From an uncultured Bacteroidaceae bacterium (GTDB taxonomy: Bacteria > Bacteroidota > Bacteroidia > Bacteroidales > Bacteroidaceae): a stretch of DNA of 64,000 nucleotides. The stretch spans positions 1 through 64,000 of the forward strand of contig CAJOLR010000001.1 in assembly GCA_905235565.1 (NCBI GenBank), given 5' to 3'. Shown here in pieces: positions 57,101 through 64,000 of the stretch. The position numbers were made by a program, and so were the translations under genes. Below the pieces are notes generated by a model, which saw nothing but the letters and a program-made list of their open reading frames with translations, was not told the origin of the DNA and ran no database searches. Each line of letters opens with the position of its first letter. The stretch's first letter is position 1.

Positions 57101-58124
57101 GAATGAGAATATCCCAGGTTTCGGACTTGGACTATCAAATGCCAAACTGATGGTTGAAACCCTTAACGGGTCCATTACAGCCAAAAAGAATAACGGTCCG
57201 GGTTCTACATTCACCATAGAGATTCCGGATGACCTGGAAGAAAAGAACCACAGCAAAGACATCATCCCGCAGCCTGCTCCGCAAATAAATGAGGTTGCCA
57301 ATTTTGACGAGATCGATAATCAGACACAGACCGACGAGGTAAACTTCAATACCAAGAGCATGACACTGCTTATTGTCGACGATCAGGAAGATATACTCCA
57401 GTTCATAAAGGATGAGTACTCTCCCCTGTTCAAGACCATATATACAGCCCACGACGGGAAGGAAGCCCTGGATCTGATACATCAGCGAATGCCCAATGTG
57501 GTGGTCAGCGATATAATGATGCCTCGCATGAACGGATTTGAGCTCTGTAAAACCATAAAGACTGACCTTGAGTTAAGTAGCATTCCTGTAATACTGCTGA
57601 CATCCCGAAGCGACCCAAAGAATCAGGATATGGGATATAAGATGGGTGCTGACTCATTCCTTCCCAAGCCTTTTGACTCCAAACTTCTATACAAGATCAT
57701 AAGGAGTCAGCTAAAGAACAGGTTTGAGATCAAACGGCAGTACGCCACATCATTCTTTACCGCTATTTCCGAAGATCAGACATTCAGTGCAGCCGATGAG
57801 CAGTTCGTACTTAAACTCAACCGCTTTATCCGTGAGAACCTTAGCAATACCATGCTCGGCGTCGATATGATAGTAGACCATATGAACGTATCACGCACCA
57901 CACTGTTCAACAAGATGAACAATCTGGTTGGTGCATCGACAAACAAGTATATACGCCGCATCAGGATAGAAGTAGCCAAGGAGATGCTCTCCAAGACAAA
58001 CAAGTCTGTAGGCACTATAGCCGAGGAGACAGGATTCTCTGAGAGCCAGTATTTCAGCACGGTATTCAAGCAGGAGACCGGCATGACTCCGTCACAGTTC
58101 AAGGATTCACTGCGCAAGGGCTGA
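54144..58124 (+). CDS. Hybrid two-component system regulator (HTCS), copy 2
   Basis: A 1326-residue paralogue of the preceding gene with the same order: signal peptide (MNKRLLTLLLSVISCLNISA), propeller repeats (DMYGRLWVGTINGANLIS), Y_Y_Y, membrane helix, HisKA with His823 (AHELRTPLSLIYNPVKD), HATPase (GFGLGLSNAKL), receiver with intact Asp1079-Asp1080 (IVDDQED) and Asp1123 (SDIMMPRMNGFELC), and a canonical AraC HTH ending YFSTVFKQETGMTPSQFK. HTCS normally sense glycan breakdown products and switch on polysaccharide utilisation genes. No SusC/SusD or glycosidase gene is near, so the ligand and targets are unknown. It ends 2 bp from the convergent dprA. Confidence 0.93.
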   Translation: MRHMNKRLLTLLLSVISCLNISAHYTLQAQIDTEKGLSCNAVKAFARDMYGRLWVGTINGANLISNGTIRQYQYFTVGGNDIVTGDVQAIACSRRALIATNNHIIDFDPDNDSTHLVSFEGKTIRTDYIMMRGDSAFFFNAPLSAVMMYDLNNYTTSIVAQFPTERQFHFTKILQISNEPNQLMLVEDERGFYHLDINTGMLTHMEQLGVNITTRATFIDSKDILWVAYRDKGITGFYVKSGFDKISHFDTSNSEITDNNILCLSEMPDGNLFICTTGNGTLVLNRKTGKAEKEMFGEMSHLQVMCSFVNDNENEVLLGTLHRGIISMKRSFFHNMGNNRKEHGTDISCIPISGFQENDGTIWFGFGGLGLSRFDQKTENHTFFKSTDEMRISGVCSFDKDNLLITDRIRGLFLFNKRRETITPASFLSDAGINISSSRLANLKTITTPDGDIMLFNCNGRHLIYRRDIKEAREIVLQMNGEENRGLVEDVQVQPSHATVVCNGCIYEIDYRTLLARLIFQNPEDGHSAVSKVAEDSRGIIWASSPDELISYDPRTNKLSRIMGKMDYGVFLSMSIDHNDHLWITTDKSFMIMYDTNNKEFKEPFTYYGRDCGTMLNFIPGFSLVSNDGFVYFPNSSGLLVIDPNDVNIRYNSTSQPLYLTKIALDGNIYSNTGGHNKALNIPNKFSLLTVNVAIDQFDPSRPVLLKYTLLKKGRPFPIMESVTSNTEFTIPKSSHGTFSLTVSQRTIQGWSEPQEILSFKVARPFIMTVPAYLLIIAIIISLSVTISKISISLKQIGIDRAMNAQENKHKDDKISLMSNLAHELRTPLSLIYNPVKDMLEEKAVKGIDYDRLERIFNQVQKMTDMVNTILDKGTNDVSRSDIVIESIDLNKWLGKIIEDFKIDCYAKGLKTRFEPMDGLGKVNLDVKMMEVAVNNIMSNAIKYSDTGTITISTGHERNRIWISFHDEGRGFTCKPEELFKRYYRENENIPGFGLGLSNAKLMVETLNGSITAKKNNGPGSTFTIEIPDDLEEKNHSKDIIPQPAPQINEVANFDEIDNQTQTDEVNFNTKSMTLLIVDDQEDILQFIKDEYSPLFKTIYTAHDGKEALDLIHQRMPNVVVSDIMMPRMNGFELCKTIKTDLELSSIPVILLTSRSDPKNQDMGYKMGADSFLPKPFDSKLLYKIIRSQLKNRFEIKRQYATSFFTAISEDQTFSAADEQFVLKLNRFIRENLSNTMLGVDMIVDHMNVSRTTLFNKMNNLVGASTNKYIRRIRIEVAKEMLSKTNKSVGTIAEETGFSESQYFSTVFKQETGMTPSQFKDSLRKG

Positions 58125-58126
58125 CA

Positions 58127-59239
58127 TCAGCAAGGCTTGCACAGTGAACCTGGAGTCTGTTTTATAAGGCCCTGCATCTCAAGACCGAACAAAATAGAGG
58201 AGAGCCGCGGGAAAGGTATGTTCAGTTCCGTCATGAGCGTACTTATAAGTACTCCCTGTGCCTTCAGGCAGATTCGCTTGTATACCTTTTCCTCTTCGGC
58301 CGTAAGTTGCGGAAACAGCTCCTTCTGTACTGATTTGTTCCTTTTTCCTTTACTTTTCCAGTTCATTGCGGCAACAAAATCCGATGCGGATGTAATGAGG
58401 CCTGCACGATTATCCCTGATCAGTTCATTGCACCCTACCGAATAGGGGTCCCCTACACTACCTGGAAAGGCAAAACACTCACGGTTATAACTCCCTGCTA
58501 TCTCGGCTGTAACCAGAGATCCGCTCTTGGCGGCAGACTCCACAACGATGACTGCATCGGACAAACCGGCTATTATACGGTTACGGCGTACAAAATTCTG
58601 GGCAAGAGGTATTGTTCGGGACATATATTCAGTAACCAGACCTCCTTGAGCCAACATCTCTTTGGCAATGTTACGGTGGGCCGTGGGATAAATCATGTCC
58701 AATCCGTGTGCCAGGACACCAAGTGTAGGGATACCCGACTCAAGGGATGACTTATGGGCCTCGACGTCTATTCCATAAGCCAACCCGCTGACTACTGTCA
58801 CATCCGGGCACAACTCATGCAGTTCTTTTATAAAGGTATGACACATGCGTCGGCCATACTCTGTTGCTTTTCTCGTACCTACAACTGCCACCGTTCCGGC
58901 AGCATTGAAATTGACGTTACCCAAAGAAAACAGAACAAGGGGAGCATCGCTAAGGTCCAGCAGCCTGGCCGGATACTCGGGATCAACCGGAGTAACGCAT
59001 CTTATACCGTGTCTTTCAATGAATTCCAGTTCTTCACGGATAAAAGAATCATACCCAGAGCCGTCCAACGCCTCAATAAGGCGGGTATCGACTCCGGGTA
59101 TGATTTCTTTAAGATGATCGCGACTTCTGAATATCTCCAGCGCGCTTCCGAACTGGCCATAAAGGTATTTGGCACCTGCAGGACCCAGCCCGTCTATCCT
59201 GTTTAGTGTGAGCAACGCCGTCAGTTCATCTTCCGGCAT
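58127..59239 (-). CDS. dprA: DNA-processing protein DprA
   Basis: A 370-residue protein that binds incoming single-stranded DNA and loads RecA in transformation. The Rossmann core has VAVVGTRKATEYGRRMC, SGLAYGIDVEAHKSSLESG and RNRIIAGLSDAVIVVESAA. An N-terminal HhH-like region (LNRIDGLGPAGAKYLYG) and a C-terminal winged-helix domain (ILFGLEMQGLIKQTPG) flank it. It is conserved even in species not known to be competent. Confidence 0.93.
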   Translation of the reverse strand: MPEDELTALLTLNRIDGLGPAGAKYLYGQFGSALEIFRSRDHLKEIIPGVDTRLIEALDGSGYDSFIREELEFIERHGIRCVTPVDPEYPARLLDLSDAPLVLFSLGNVNFNAAGTVAVVGTRKATEYGRRMCHTFIKELHELCPDVTVVSGLAYGIDVEAHKSSLESGIPTLGVLAHGLDMIYPTAHRNIAKEMLAQGGLVTEYMSRTIPLAQNFVRRNRIIAGLSDAVIVVESAAKSGSLVTAEIAGSYNRECFAFPGSVGDPYSVGCNELIRDNRAGLITSASDFVAAMNWKSKGKRNKSVQKELFPQLTAEEEKVYKRICLKAQGVLISTLMTELNIPFPRLSSILFGLEMQGLIKQTPGSLCKPC

Positions 59240-59262
59240 CTGTTCACGCTATTTAATTGCTG

Positions 59263-60948
59263 TCAGAGAGCGTTTACTGCATCCTGGAACTTAGCGAACT
59301 CAAGATCCTTCTTGGCCTTATCCTTCAGTGAAGAATCAATGCCTACGGCCTTCTTGAGGTTCTGAGCTACAGCAGCTGCATCGTTGGTACGTGCGGCGGC
59401 AACAGCAGCCAGATAAGCGGTATAACCGTCAGGATTCTTAACGGCGGCAAGAACCCTCTTGGCACCTGCATAATCCTTGGTCATGATCATGGCAAGAGCC
59501 TCACCATTGGTGTTGCTGCCCTTAAGAGCTGTGAGAGCACGCTCGTACTGACCCTGTGCGATGTACATGTTACCGAGAGCCTCGCTGTTCTGTGAGCTCT
59601 GACCACCCTTAGCAAAATATGTGGCTGCATCGGCAGGCTTGTTCTGTGCAAGGCAGAGCAGACCCATGTTGGTGTTGACCTCAGGAGCTGAAGAATTCAG
59701 AGCAAGAGCCTTCTTGAAGTTGGTCTCTGCTGTTGCCAGGTCAAGATCCTTGAATGCAATCTCACCAAGGTTGTTGAATGCACGGTAGTCATTGGGATAG
59801 TTCTTGGAAGCTGTGGTGTAGATGGCCTTCTTCTGAGCCTTGTCCTCAGTCAGGGTAGCGGCATAAAGCAGCTCATCAACACTCAGAACAGAAGCATCAG
59901 TCCTGTAAGCCTCCTTAATCTCCTCGTCTGAACGGCCGATGATCTGATAGTTCAGAGTCAGACGGGCACGACGCAACTGCGGGAGAATTTCAGCAGCAAG
60001 ATCCTTGTAAACAGCTGAGAGGTTCTTGATTTCGGCCTCACGCTTCTCCGGATCATTGTACATTGAAAGAACACGGAGGATAAGGTCCTTATCCTGCAGA
60101 TTTGACTGCTGTACAAGCTCCTTGAAACCGTCCCAGTCCTGAGCGGTATACTTTGACTCGATGGCAGCGTCTGCCTTAGCCTTCTTAACTTCACCCTTTA
60201 CATACTGGGCAGCGTTCTTTTCACGCTGAGCAGCCAGCTTGTCATTCAGCTTGACGCCACCATCAGGTGATGCATATGCTGAAACCTCAACATTTTCGAT
60301 TGCATAGTTCTTGGTATCGGCGGCAAAGTTCTTGAGAGACTCCTTCAAAGCCTTTACGGCATCACCGTTAGTCTCTGATGAACGTACGTTAGCCTGCTGG
60401 ATTACGAACATGATGTTGGCATCCTGAGCCTGCTTGATTATACGCTGGAAAGCATCCTTTGAACCTGCGGTGTTGGCACCCTTTGCTGTCTCGGCGTAAA
60501 GCTCTGCGGTTGAGAGTACACCGTCAGCAATCTTGACGGGCTCTACCTCGATGGCCTTACCCTTCTTGGTTGCCTTAAAGGTCACCCAAAGTTCTGACTT
60601 GGCCATCTCAGGCTGATACTTGAAATTGCCGTTGTAGGTGAATTTACCACCTTCCTTCCACTCGATAACCTGGTTGTTACCGGTAATCTTCTCACCCTGA
60701 AGGGTTACAGGCTCACCCTTAACAGAACCTCCTTCCCAACGCAGCTCGGGAGTTGCAGTACATACAACCTTCTTGATGAAAGTCTTTGAAGGGAATGTTC
60801 CGGTAACAGTGTAGTTTACCTGACCACCCTGAACCTCAAGGGGATTAGGATTAACTACAAAATACTCATCCTTTACCTGGAAGTTCTTGCAGCTGGCAAA
60901 CATCATGATACCTGCGCAGAACAACACGAAACGAAATGATTTTGACAT
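59263..60948 (-). CDS. Lipoprotein with OmpA-like region and TPR repeats
   Basis: A 561-residue lipoprotein of unknown role. Signal peptide MSKSFRFVLFCAGIMMFASC, lipidated Cys at 20, supports ATG 60948; the track start adds 13 residues. A beta-rich N-terminal part (about 25-170) is followed by a region with OmpA-like features (NVEVSAYASPDGGVKLNDKLAAQREKNA) and at least three TPR units (FNNLGEIAFKDLDLATAETNFKKALAL). It is Lys/Ala-rich with regular codons, suggestive of high expression. It has a good promoter upstream. Confidence 0.78.
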   Translation of the reverse strand: MSKSFRFVLFCAGIMMFASCKNFQVKDEYFVVNPNPLEVQGGQVNYTVTGTFPSKTFIKKVVCTATPELRWEGGSVKGEPVTLQGEKITGNNQVIEWKEGGKFTYNGNFKYQPEMAKSELWVTFKATKKGKAIEVEPVKIADGVLSTAELYAETAKGANTAGSKDAFQRIIKQAQDANIMFVIQQANVRSSETNGDAVKALKESLKNFAADTKNYAIENVEVSAYASPDGGVKLNDKLAAQREKNAAQYVKGEVKKAKADAAIESKYTAQDWDGFKELVQQSNLQDKDLILRVLSMYNDPEKREAEIKNLSAVYKDLAAEILPQLRRARLTLNYQIIGRSDEEIKEAYRTDASVLSVDELLYAATLTEDKAQKKAIYTTASKNYPNDYRAFNNLGEIAFKDLDLATAETNFKKALALNSSAPEVNTNMGLLCLAQNKPADAATYFAKGGQSSQNSEALGNMYIAQGQYERALTALKGSNTNGEALAMIMTKDYAGAKRVLAAVKNPDGYTAYLAAVAAARTNDAAAVAQNLKKAVGIDSSLKDKAKKDLEFAKFQDAVNAL

Positions 60949-61001
60949 AGTTTTTGTTATTAATTGTTGGTTAAACATTTTTGTCAATAGTGCATACTTC
61001 G

Positions 61002-61032
61002 CAAAACTACAAAAAAGAATGCGAGCTACAAC
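61002..61032 (-). promoter_or_regulatory. Promoter of the OmpA/TPR lipoprotein gene
   Basis: On the minus strand GTTG (61032-61029, one mismatch to TTTG), 19 bases, TAGTTTTG (61009-61002, matches TAnnTTTG). The leader to ATG 60948 is about 50 bases. The rest of the 144-bp gap to xerD is AT-rich with A and T runs. Confidence 0.62.
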
Positions 61033-61092
61033 GTTTACAGCCCATATTTTTTATAAAAGAAAGTGTTTTTTAAAAAAAAGTGAAAGGGTCAA

Positions 61093-62019
61093 CTATATGT
61101 TACGGGGATGATGACCGGTAATTTCCTCCCTGAGTCTGCTCCGGTCGATATGGGTGTAGATTTCGGTTGTAGAGATCTTTTCATGGCCGAGCATACACTG
61201 TATGGCTCTGAGATTTGCTCCACCCTCCAGCAGATGGGTGGCAAAGGAGTGGCGGAATGTATGAGGACTGACGGTTTTGGTTATTCCTGCCTTGGCGGAA
61301 AGTTTTTTTACAATATCAAAAACCATTACTCTGGTCAGATGGCGCCCGCGCCTTCTGCTTACAAAGAGATACGAAGCGGATTCCGGCTTGATATCCACAT
61401 GGCATCTGTCCTGAAGCCAATTACCGATTTCGTGGACCGCCCTGTCTGAAATGGGTACCAGACGCTGCTTACTGCCCTTTCCGGTGACACGTATGAAACC
61501 GTCTTCAAGAAACAGGTCTTCCATCTTAAGGGAACACAGTTCCGATACACGCAGTCCGCAACTGTACATTGTCTCTATCATGGCCCTGTTACGCTGACCC
61601 TCGGGTGACGAAAGGTCTATCTGGGATATGATGCGGTCTATCTCGTCTACCGTCAGTACATCCGGCAGATGCCTGCCTGTCTTGGGCGCCTCAAGCAATT
61701 CGCTGGGGTCATCCTGACGGTATCCGTCAAGCAACAGGAATCTGAACAGGGATTTGGCTCCGGAAATGATCCGGGCCTGTGAACGGGGAGCAATACCCAG
61801 ATCGCCCATTGCAGCGGCAAAACCGTGCAGGTCATCAAGGGAGACATCGGCCAGGTCTAATCCGCAGTCATCCATATAACCCAGGAGTTTTAGAGCGTCA
61901 TCCATATAGGCCTCCAGGGTATTGGGCGAGAGTGACTTCTCCAAAAGCAGATACTGACGGTAACGCTTGAGCATTGCTCCGTGACTATCTTTTGACTTAT
62001 GGTCGTCCACACTATTCAT
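61093..62019 (-). CDS. xerD: Tyrosine recombinase XerD
   Basis: A 308-residue tyrosine recombinase partner of XerC. The N-terminal core-binding domain (YRQYLLLEKSLSPNTLEAYM) precedes the catalytic residues: Arg in GLRVSELCSL, HTFRHSFATHLL, and MLGHEKISTTEIYTH with the nucleophile Tyr. The start may instead be Met16 (ATG 61974). It diverges from the O-methyltransferase/rbfA unit, an arrangement I recall for xerD in Bacteroides. Confidence 0.88.
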   Translation of the reverse strand: MNSVDDHKSKDSHGAMLKRYRQYLLLEKSLSPNTLEAYMDDALKLLGYMDDCGLDLADVSLDDLHGFAAAMGDLGIAPRSQARIISGAKSLFRFLLLDGYRQDDPSELLEAPKTGRHLPDVLTVDEIDRIISQIDLSSPEGQRNRAMIETMYSCGLRVSELCSLKMEDLFLEDGFIRVTGKGSKQRLVPISDRAVHEIGNWLQDRCHVDIKPESASYLFVSRRRGRHLTRVMVFDIVKKLSAKAGITKTVSPHTFRHSFATHLLEGGANLRAIQCMLGHEKISTTEIYTHIDRSRLREEITGHHPRNI

Positions 62020-62037
62020 ATTGTCAGAAAAACCGAT

Positions 62038-62045
62038 TAACTTTG
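62038..62045 (+). promoter_or_regulatory. -7 promoter box for the O-methyltransferase-rbfA unit
   Basis: TAACTTTG matches TAnnTTTG and lies 38 bp before ATG 62084. It falls inside the track ORF that begins at TTG 62021, which argues that the ORF start is too far upstream. Confidence 0.55.
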
Positions 62046-62083
62046 CGCTTAGAACTGCGGTACATCACAAAGATAGACAAAAT

Positions 62084-62764
62084 ATGCCTACATCCGGACA
62101 GGGAATCGGATATACCGGCGAAGACAGGCTCGAGGAGTACATATCGGCACACATCCAACCGGAGAGCAGTCTGCTGAAACGCATCTACAGAGAGACTAAC
62201 CTGAAGATGCTTAACCCGCGTATGGCATCCGGACATATTCAGGGAAGACTGCTCAAGATGCTGGTATCCATGATAGGACCGAAGTTGGTGCTTGAGGTTG
62301 GAACGTTTACCGGTTACGCCACCTTATGCATAGCCGAGTCACTCCCTGAAGGCGGAACTGTACACACGGTCGAAATTGACGATGAATTGGAGGATTTCAT
62401 CAGAAAAGGATTTGGTGAATCACCTTTTTCCGACCGCATCATCCTCCATATAGGGGATGCCCTTGAGACGGTTCCAAAGCTGGGGCTTGTGTTTGACATG
62501 ATTTTTCTGGATGCCGAAAAGAGGGAGTACCCTGACTATTATGCCGTCCTGATGGATTATCTCAAACCGGGAGGCTATATGCTGGCCGACAACACCCTGT
62601 GGGACGGTCATGTGGTTGACAGCAGCTATGATTCAGACCCACAGACTATGGCTGTAAAACGCTTCAATGACATTGCGGCAGCCGATGAAAGGGTTGAGGT
62701 GGCTATGATACCCATCAGGGACGGGCTGACGATAATCAGGAAGAAACAGAGTTTTGAATATTGA
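62084..62764 (+). CDS. Class I SAM-dependent O-methyltransferase
   Basis: A 226-residue catechol-O-methyltransferase-like enzyme. The SAM-binding motif LEVGTFTGYATLCIAESL is near residue 69, followed by HTVEIDDELEDF, DMIFLDAEKREYPDYY with metal-binding Asp, and GGYMLADNTLWDGHV. ATG 62084 (MPTSGQGIG) is chosen because a -7 box lies between it and the track start. The substrate is unknown. It is followed by rbfA after 3 bp. Confidence 0.88.
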   Translation: MPTSGQGIGYTGEDRLEEYISAHIQPESSLLKRIYRETNLKMLNPRMASGHIQGRLLKMLVSMIGPKLVLEVGTFTGYATLCIAESLPEGGTVHTVEIDDELEDFIRKGFGESPFSDRIILHIGDALETVPKLGLVFDMIFLDAEKREYPDYYAVLMDYLKPGGYMLADNTLWDGHVVDSSYDSDPQTMAVKRFNDIAAADERVEVAMIPIRDGLTIIRKKQSFEY

Positions 62765-62767
62765 CAT

Positions 62768-63103
62768 ATGGACAGTACCAGACAACAGAAGATTTCACGA
62801 CTCATACAGAAAGAGTTGAGTGAATTGTTCCTTTATCAAACCAAACTTACCAAGGGGCTGATGATTACTGTCAGTGAGGTAAAGATCAGCAGCGACCTGA
62901 GCATTGCCAGCGTCTACCTGAGCATCTTCCCGTCAGAGAAGGGCGAGGAGACGGTCAAGAACATTAACGCCAACGTAAAGGATATCAGATATGATTTCGG
63001 ACAGAGAGTAAGGCATCAGCTCCGCATCATTCCGGAACTGCGTTTTTTCCTGGACAAAACCATTGATTACATGGCCCATATAGACGAATTGCTCAAAAAG
63101 TGA
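62768..63103 (+). CDS. rbfA: Ribosome-binding factor A
   Basis: A 111-residue KH-like protein that matures the 16S rRNA 5' end during 30S assembly. It begins MDSTRQQKISRLIQKELSELF and keeps SDLSIASVYLSIFPS and RHQLRIIPELRFFLDKTIDY. Its stop overlaps the next gene's GTG start (GTGA). No metal or enzymatic site is expected. Confidence 0.93.
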   Translation: MDSTRQQKISRLIQKELSELFLYQTKLTKGLMITVSEVKISSDLSIASVYLSIFPSEKGEETVKNINANVKDIRYDFGQRVRHQLRIIPELRFFLDKTIDYMAHIDELLKK

Positions 63104-64000
63104 AACTGCCCCTGTTCATAGCCCACCGTTATCTCTTTGCCAAAAAGAGCCACAACGTGATCAACGTGATATCAGCCATATCAGTGGCTGGAATCATGCT
63201 GGCTTCATTTGCCCTGATCTGCACGCTATCCGTTTTCAACGGTTTCCATGACCTTGTGGAGTCCCTGTTCAGGGATTTTGACCCCGAGATTAAGGTGGTT
63301 CCGGCCGATAAGAAGTTCTTCAGCATGGATGACGAACGCATCCTGAAGGCCGCCTCACTTGATTTTGTTCAGATATCGGCTTTCACTCTCGAGGAACAGG
63401 CTCTGATCAGTTACAAGAGCAAGCAACACATTGCCGTAATAAAAGGCGTTCAGGATAGTTTCCATGACCTGGCCGGTATAGAGAACCTTCTGAAAGGCAA
63501 CGGTATATTCATGCTGAAAGATGAAGTGTGCAACTACGGGATTCCCGGCATAGGTCTTGTGAACCGGATGAACTGCGGCATGCAACCGACAGACCCCTTC
63601 CTGATATCGGTTCCAAAGAAAGACGGACGGGTAAACCTGACAAATCCCGCGGCATCATTCAATCAGGCCAGGATATTCTCCCCTGGCGTGGCTTTCCTTG
63701 TGGAGCAGGAAAAGTATGATGACAACTATGTACTCATTTCGCTGGATCTGGCTCAACAACTCACAGACCGTGAAAACGAAGCGTCGGCACTGGAAATAAA
63801 GACAGTTCAGGGCGTACCCGTCAGGAAAGCGATACATGAACTGGAGAACCTGTTGGGACCGGATTTTGAGGTACAGGACCGCATCAGGCAACAACAGGAT
63901 GTATTCAAGGTATTTAAACTGGAAAAATTCATATCCTATCTGTTCCTCACTTTCATACTACTCATAGCCTGCTTCAACATTATAGGTTCGCTGATAATGC
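63100..64000 (+). CDS. ABC transporter permease, LolC/LolE-FtsX type (3' partial)
   Basis: The frame opens with GTG at 63100 (VKLPLFIAHRYLFAKKSHNV), overlapping the rbfA stop by 4 bp, and stays open to the window end, so it was left out of the ORF track. About 300 residues are visible: a first membrane helix (VINVISAISVAGIMLASFAL), a large periplasmic MacB-like domain (EIKVVPADKKFFSMDDERIL onward), and the start of the second helix (FLTFILLIACFNIIGSLIM). This is the layout of LolC/LolE-type permeases that release lipoproteins from the inner membrane. Partner ATPase is not in the window. Confidence 0.85.
   Translation, partial: MKLPLFIAHRYLFAKKSHNVINVISAISVAGIMLASFALICTLSVFNGFHDLVESLFRDFDPEIKVVPADKKFFSMDDERILKAASLDFVQISAFTLEEQALISYKSKQHIAVIKGVQDSFHDLAGIENLLKGNGIFMLKDEVCNYGIPGIGLVNRMNCGMQPTDPFLISVPKKDGRVNLTNPAASFNQARIFSPGVAFLVEQEKYDDNYVLISLDLAQQLTDRENEASALEIKTVQGVPVRKAIHELENLLGPDFEVQDRIRQQQDVFKVFKLEKFISYLFLTFILLIACFNIIGSLIM

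Noticed and set aside
60949-61092. Small gene or terminator in the AT-rich gap downstream of xerD
   Set aside because: The A and T runs can pair only weakly and no ORF with start signals is present; only the lipoprotein promoter is supported.

Overview
The window reads as a chromosomal segment of a member of the phylum Bacteroidota, order Bacteroidales. The evidence is a gliding/type IX secretion operon (PorP-GldKLMN), two hybrid two-component regulators of the HTCS type, a UpxY-like NusG paralogue, DUF4292 and DUF975 proteins, and many copies of the Bacteroidota -7 promoter box TAnnTTTG upstream of genes. Having T9SS makes a Prevotellaceae- or Porphyromonadaceae-like relative more likely than a typical gut Bacteroides; that is inference. 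Almost everything is core genome. I see no insertion sequence, prophage, CRISPR array, rRNA or integrated element, and no stretch longer than 300 bp without a protein or tRNA gene.

Layout. 1-6.9 kb (+): the tail of a sodium/solute symporter, a DUF975 membrane protein, an iorA-iorB-aminotransferase cluster for aryl-amino-acid oxidation, and an ECF sigma factor with a membrane-anchored TonB-domain partner. 6.9-8.8 kb (-): a UpxY-like antiterminator followed by a UDP-glucose dehydrogenase gene. 8.9-12.7 kb: secreted cyclophilin, alkaline phosphatase, a ComEA-like HhH protein, VanZ-like and CYTH proteins. 12.8-17.7 kb (-): prfB, then an operon dut - TPR lipoprotein - DUF4292 lipoprotein - EnvC-like degenerate LytM protein. 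dgt diverges from dut.

19.2-33.9 kb (-) is the main information-processing block: rpsU-xerC-hpf, then a near-consensus promoter, then tRNA-Thr(TGT)-Tyr-Gly-Thr(GGT)-tuf-tRNA-Trp-secE-nusG-rplK-rplA-rplJ-rplL-rpoB-rpoC. The four tRNAs before tuf match the thrU-tyrU-glyT-thrT-tufB operon of E. coli. Several RNA hairpins lie in the short gaps, including a terminator-like structure between rplL and rpoB.

34-41 kb (+) is the T9SS/gliding operon porP-gldK-gldL-gldM-gldN, followed by two related small outer-membrane barrel genes and an intrinsic terminator. 41-50 kb carries priA, a 7TM-HD phosphodiesterase, gltX, waaA, a gamma-carbonic-anhydrase-like protein and mdh. A 29-bp perfect inverted repeat fills the gap between waaA and the carbonic anhydrase gene. 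50-58 kb holds two tandem, related 1325/1326-aa HTCS proteins; the first has an altered receiver and AraC domain. 58-64 kb has dprA, a highly structured TPR lipoprotein, xerD, an O-methyltransferase, rbfA and the start of a LolC/E-type ABC permease that runs off the window end and is missing from the ORF track.

No clearly new multi-gene system stands out. The best leads are the orphan HTCS pair, the dut-linked envelope operon with a non-catalytic LytM protein, the orphan UpxY-ugd pair, and the RNA hairpins of the tuf/rpoBC block.
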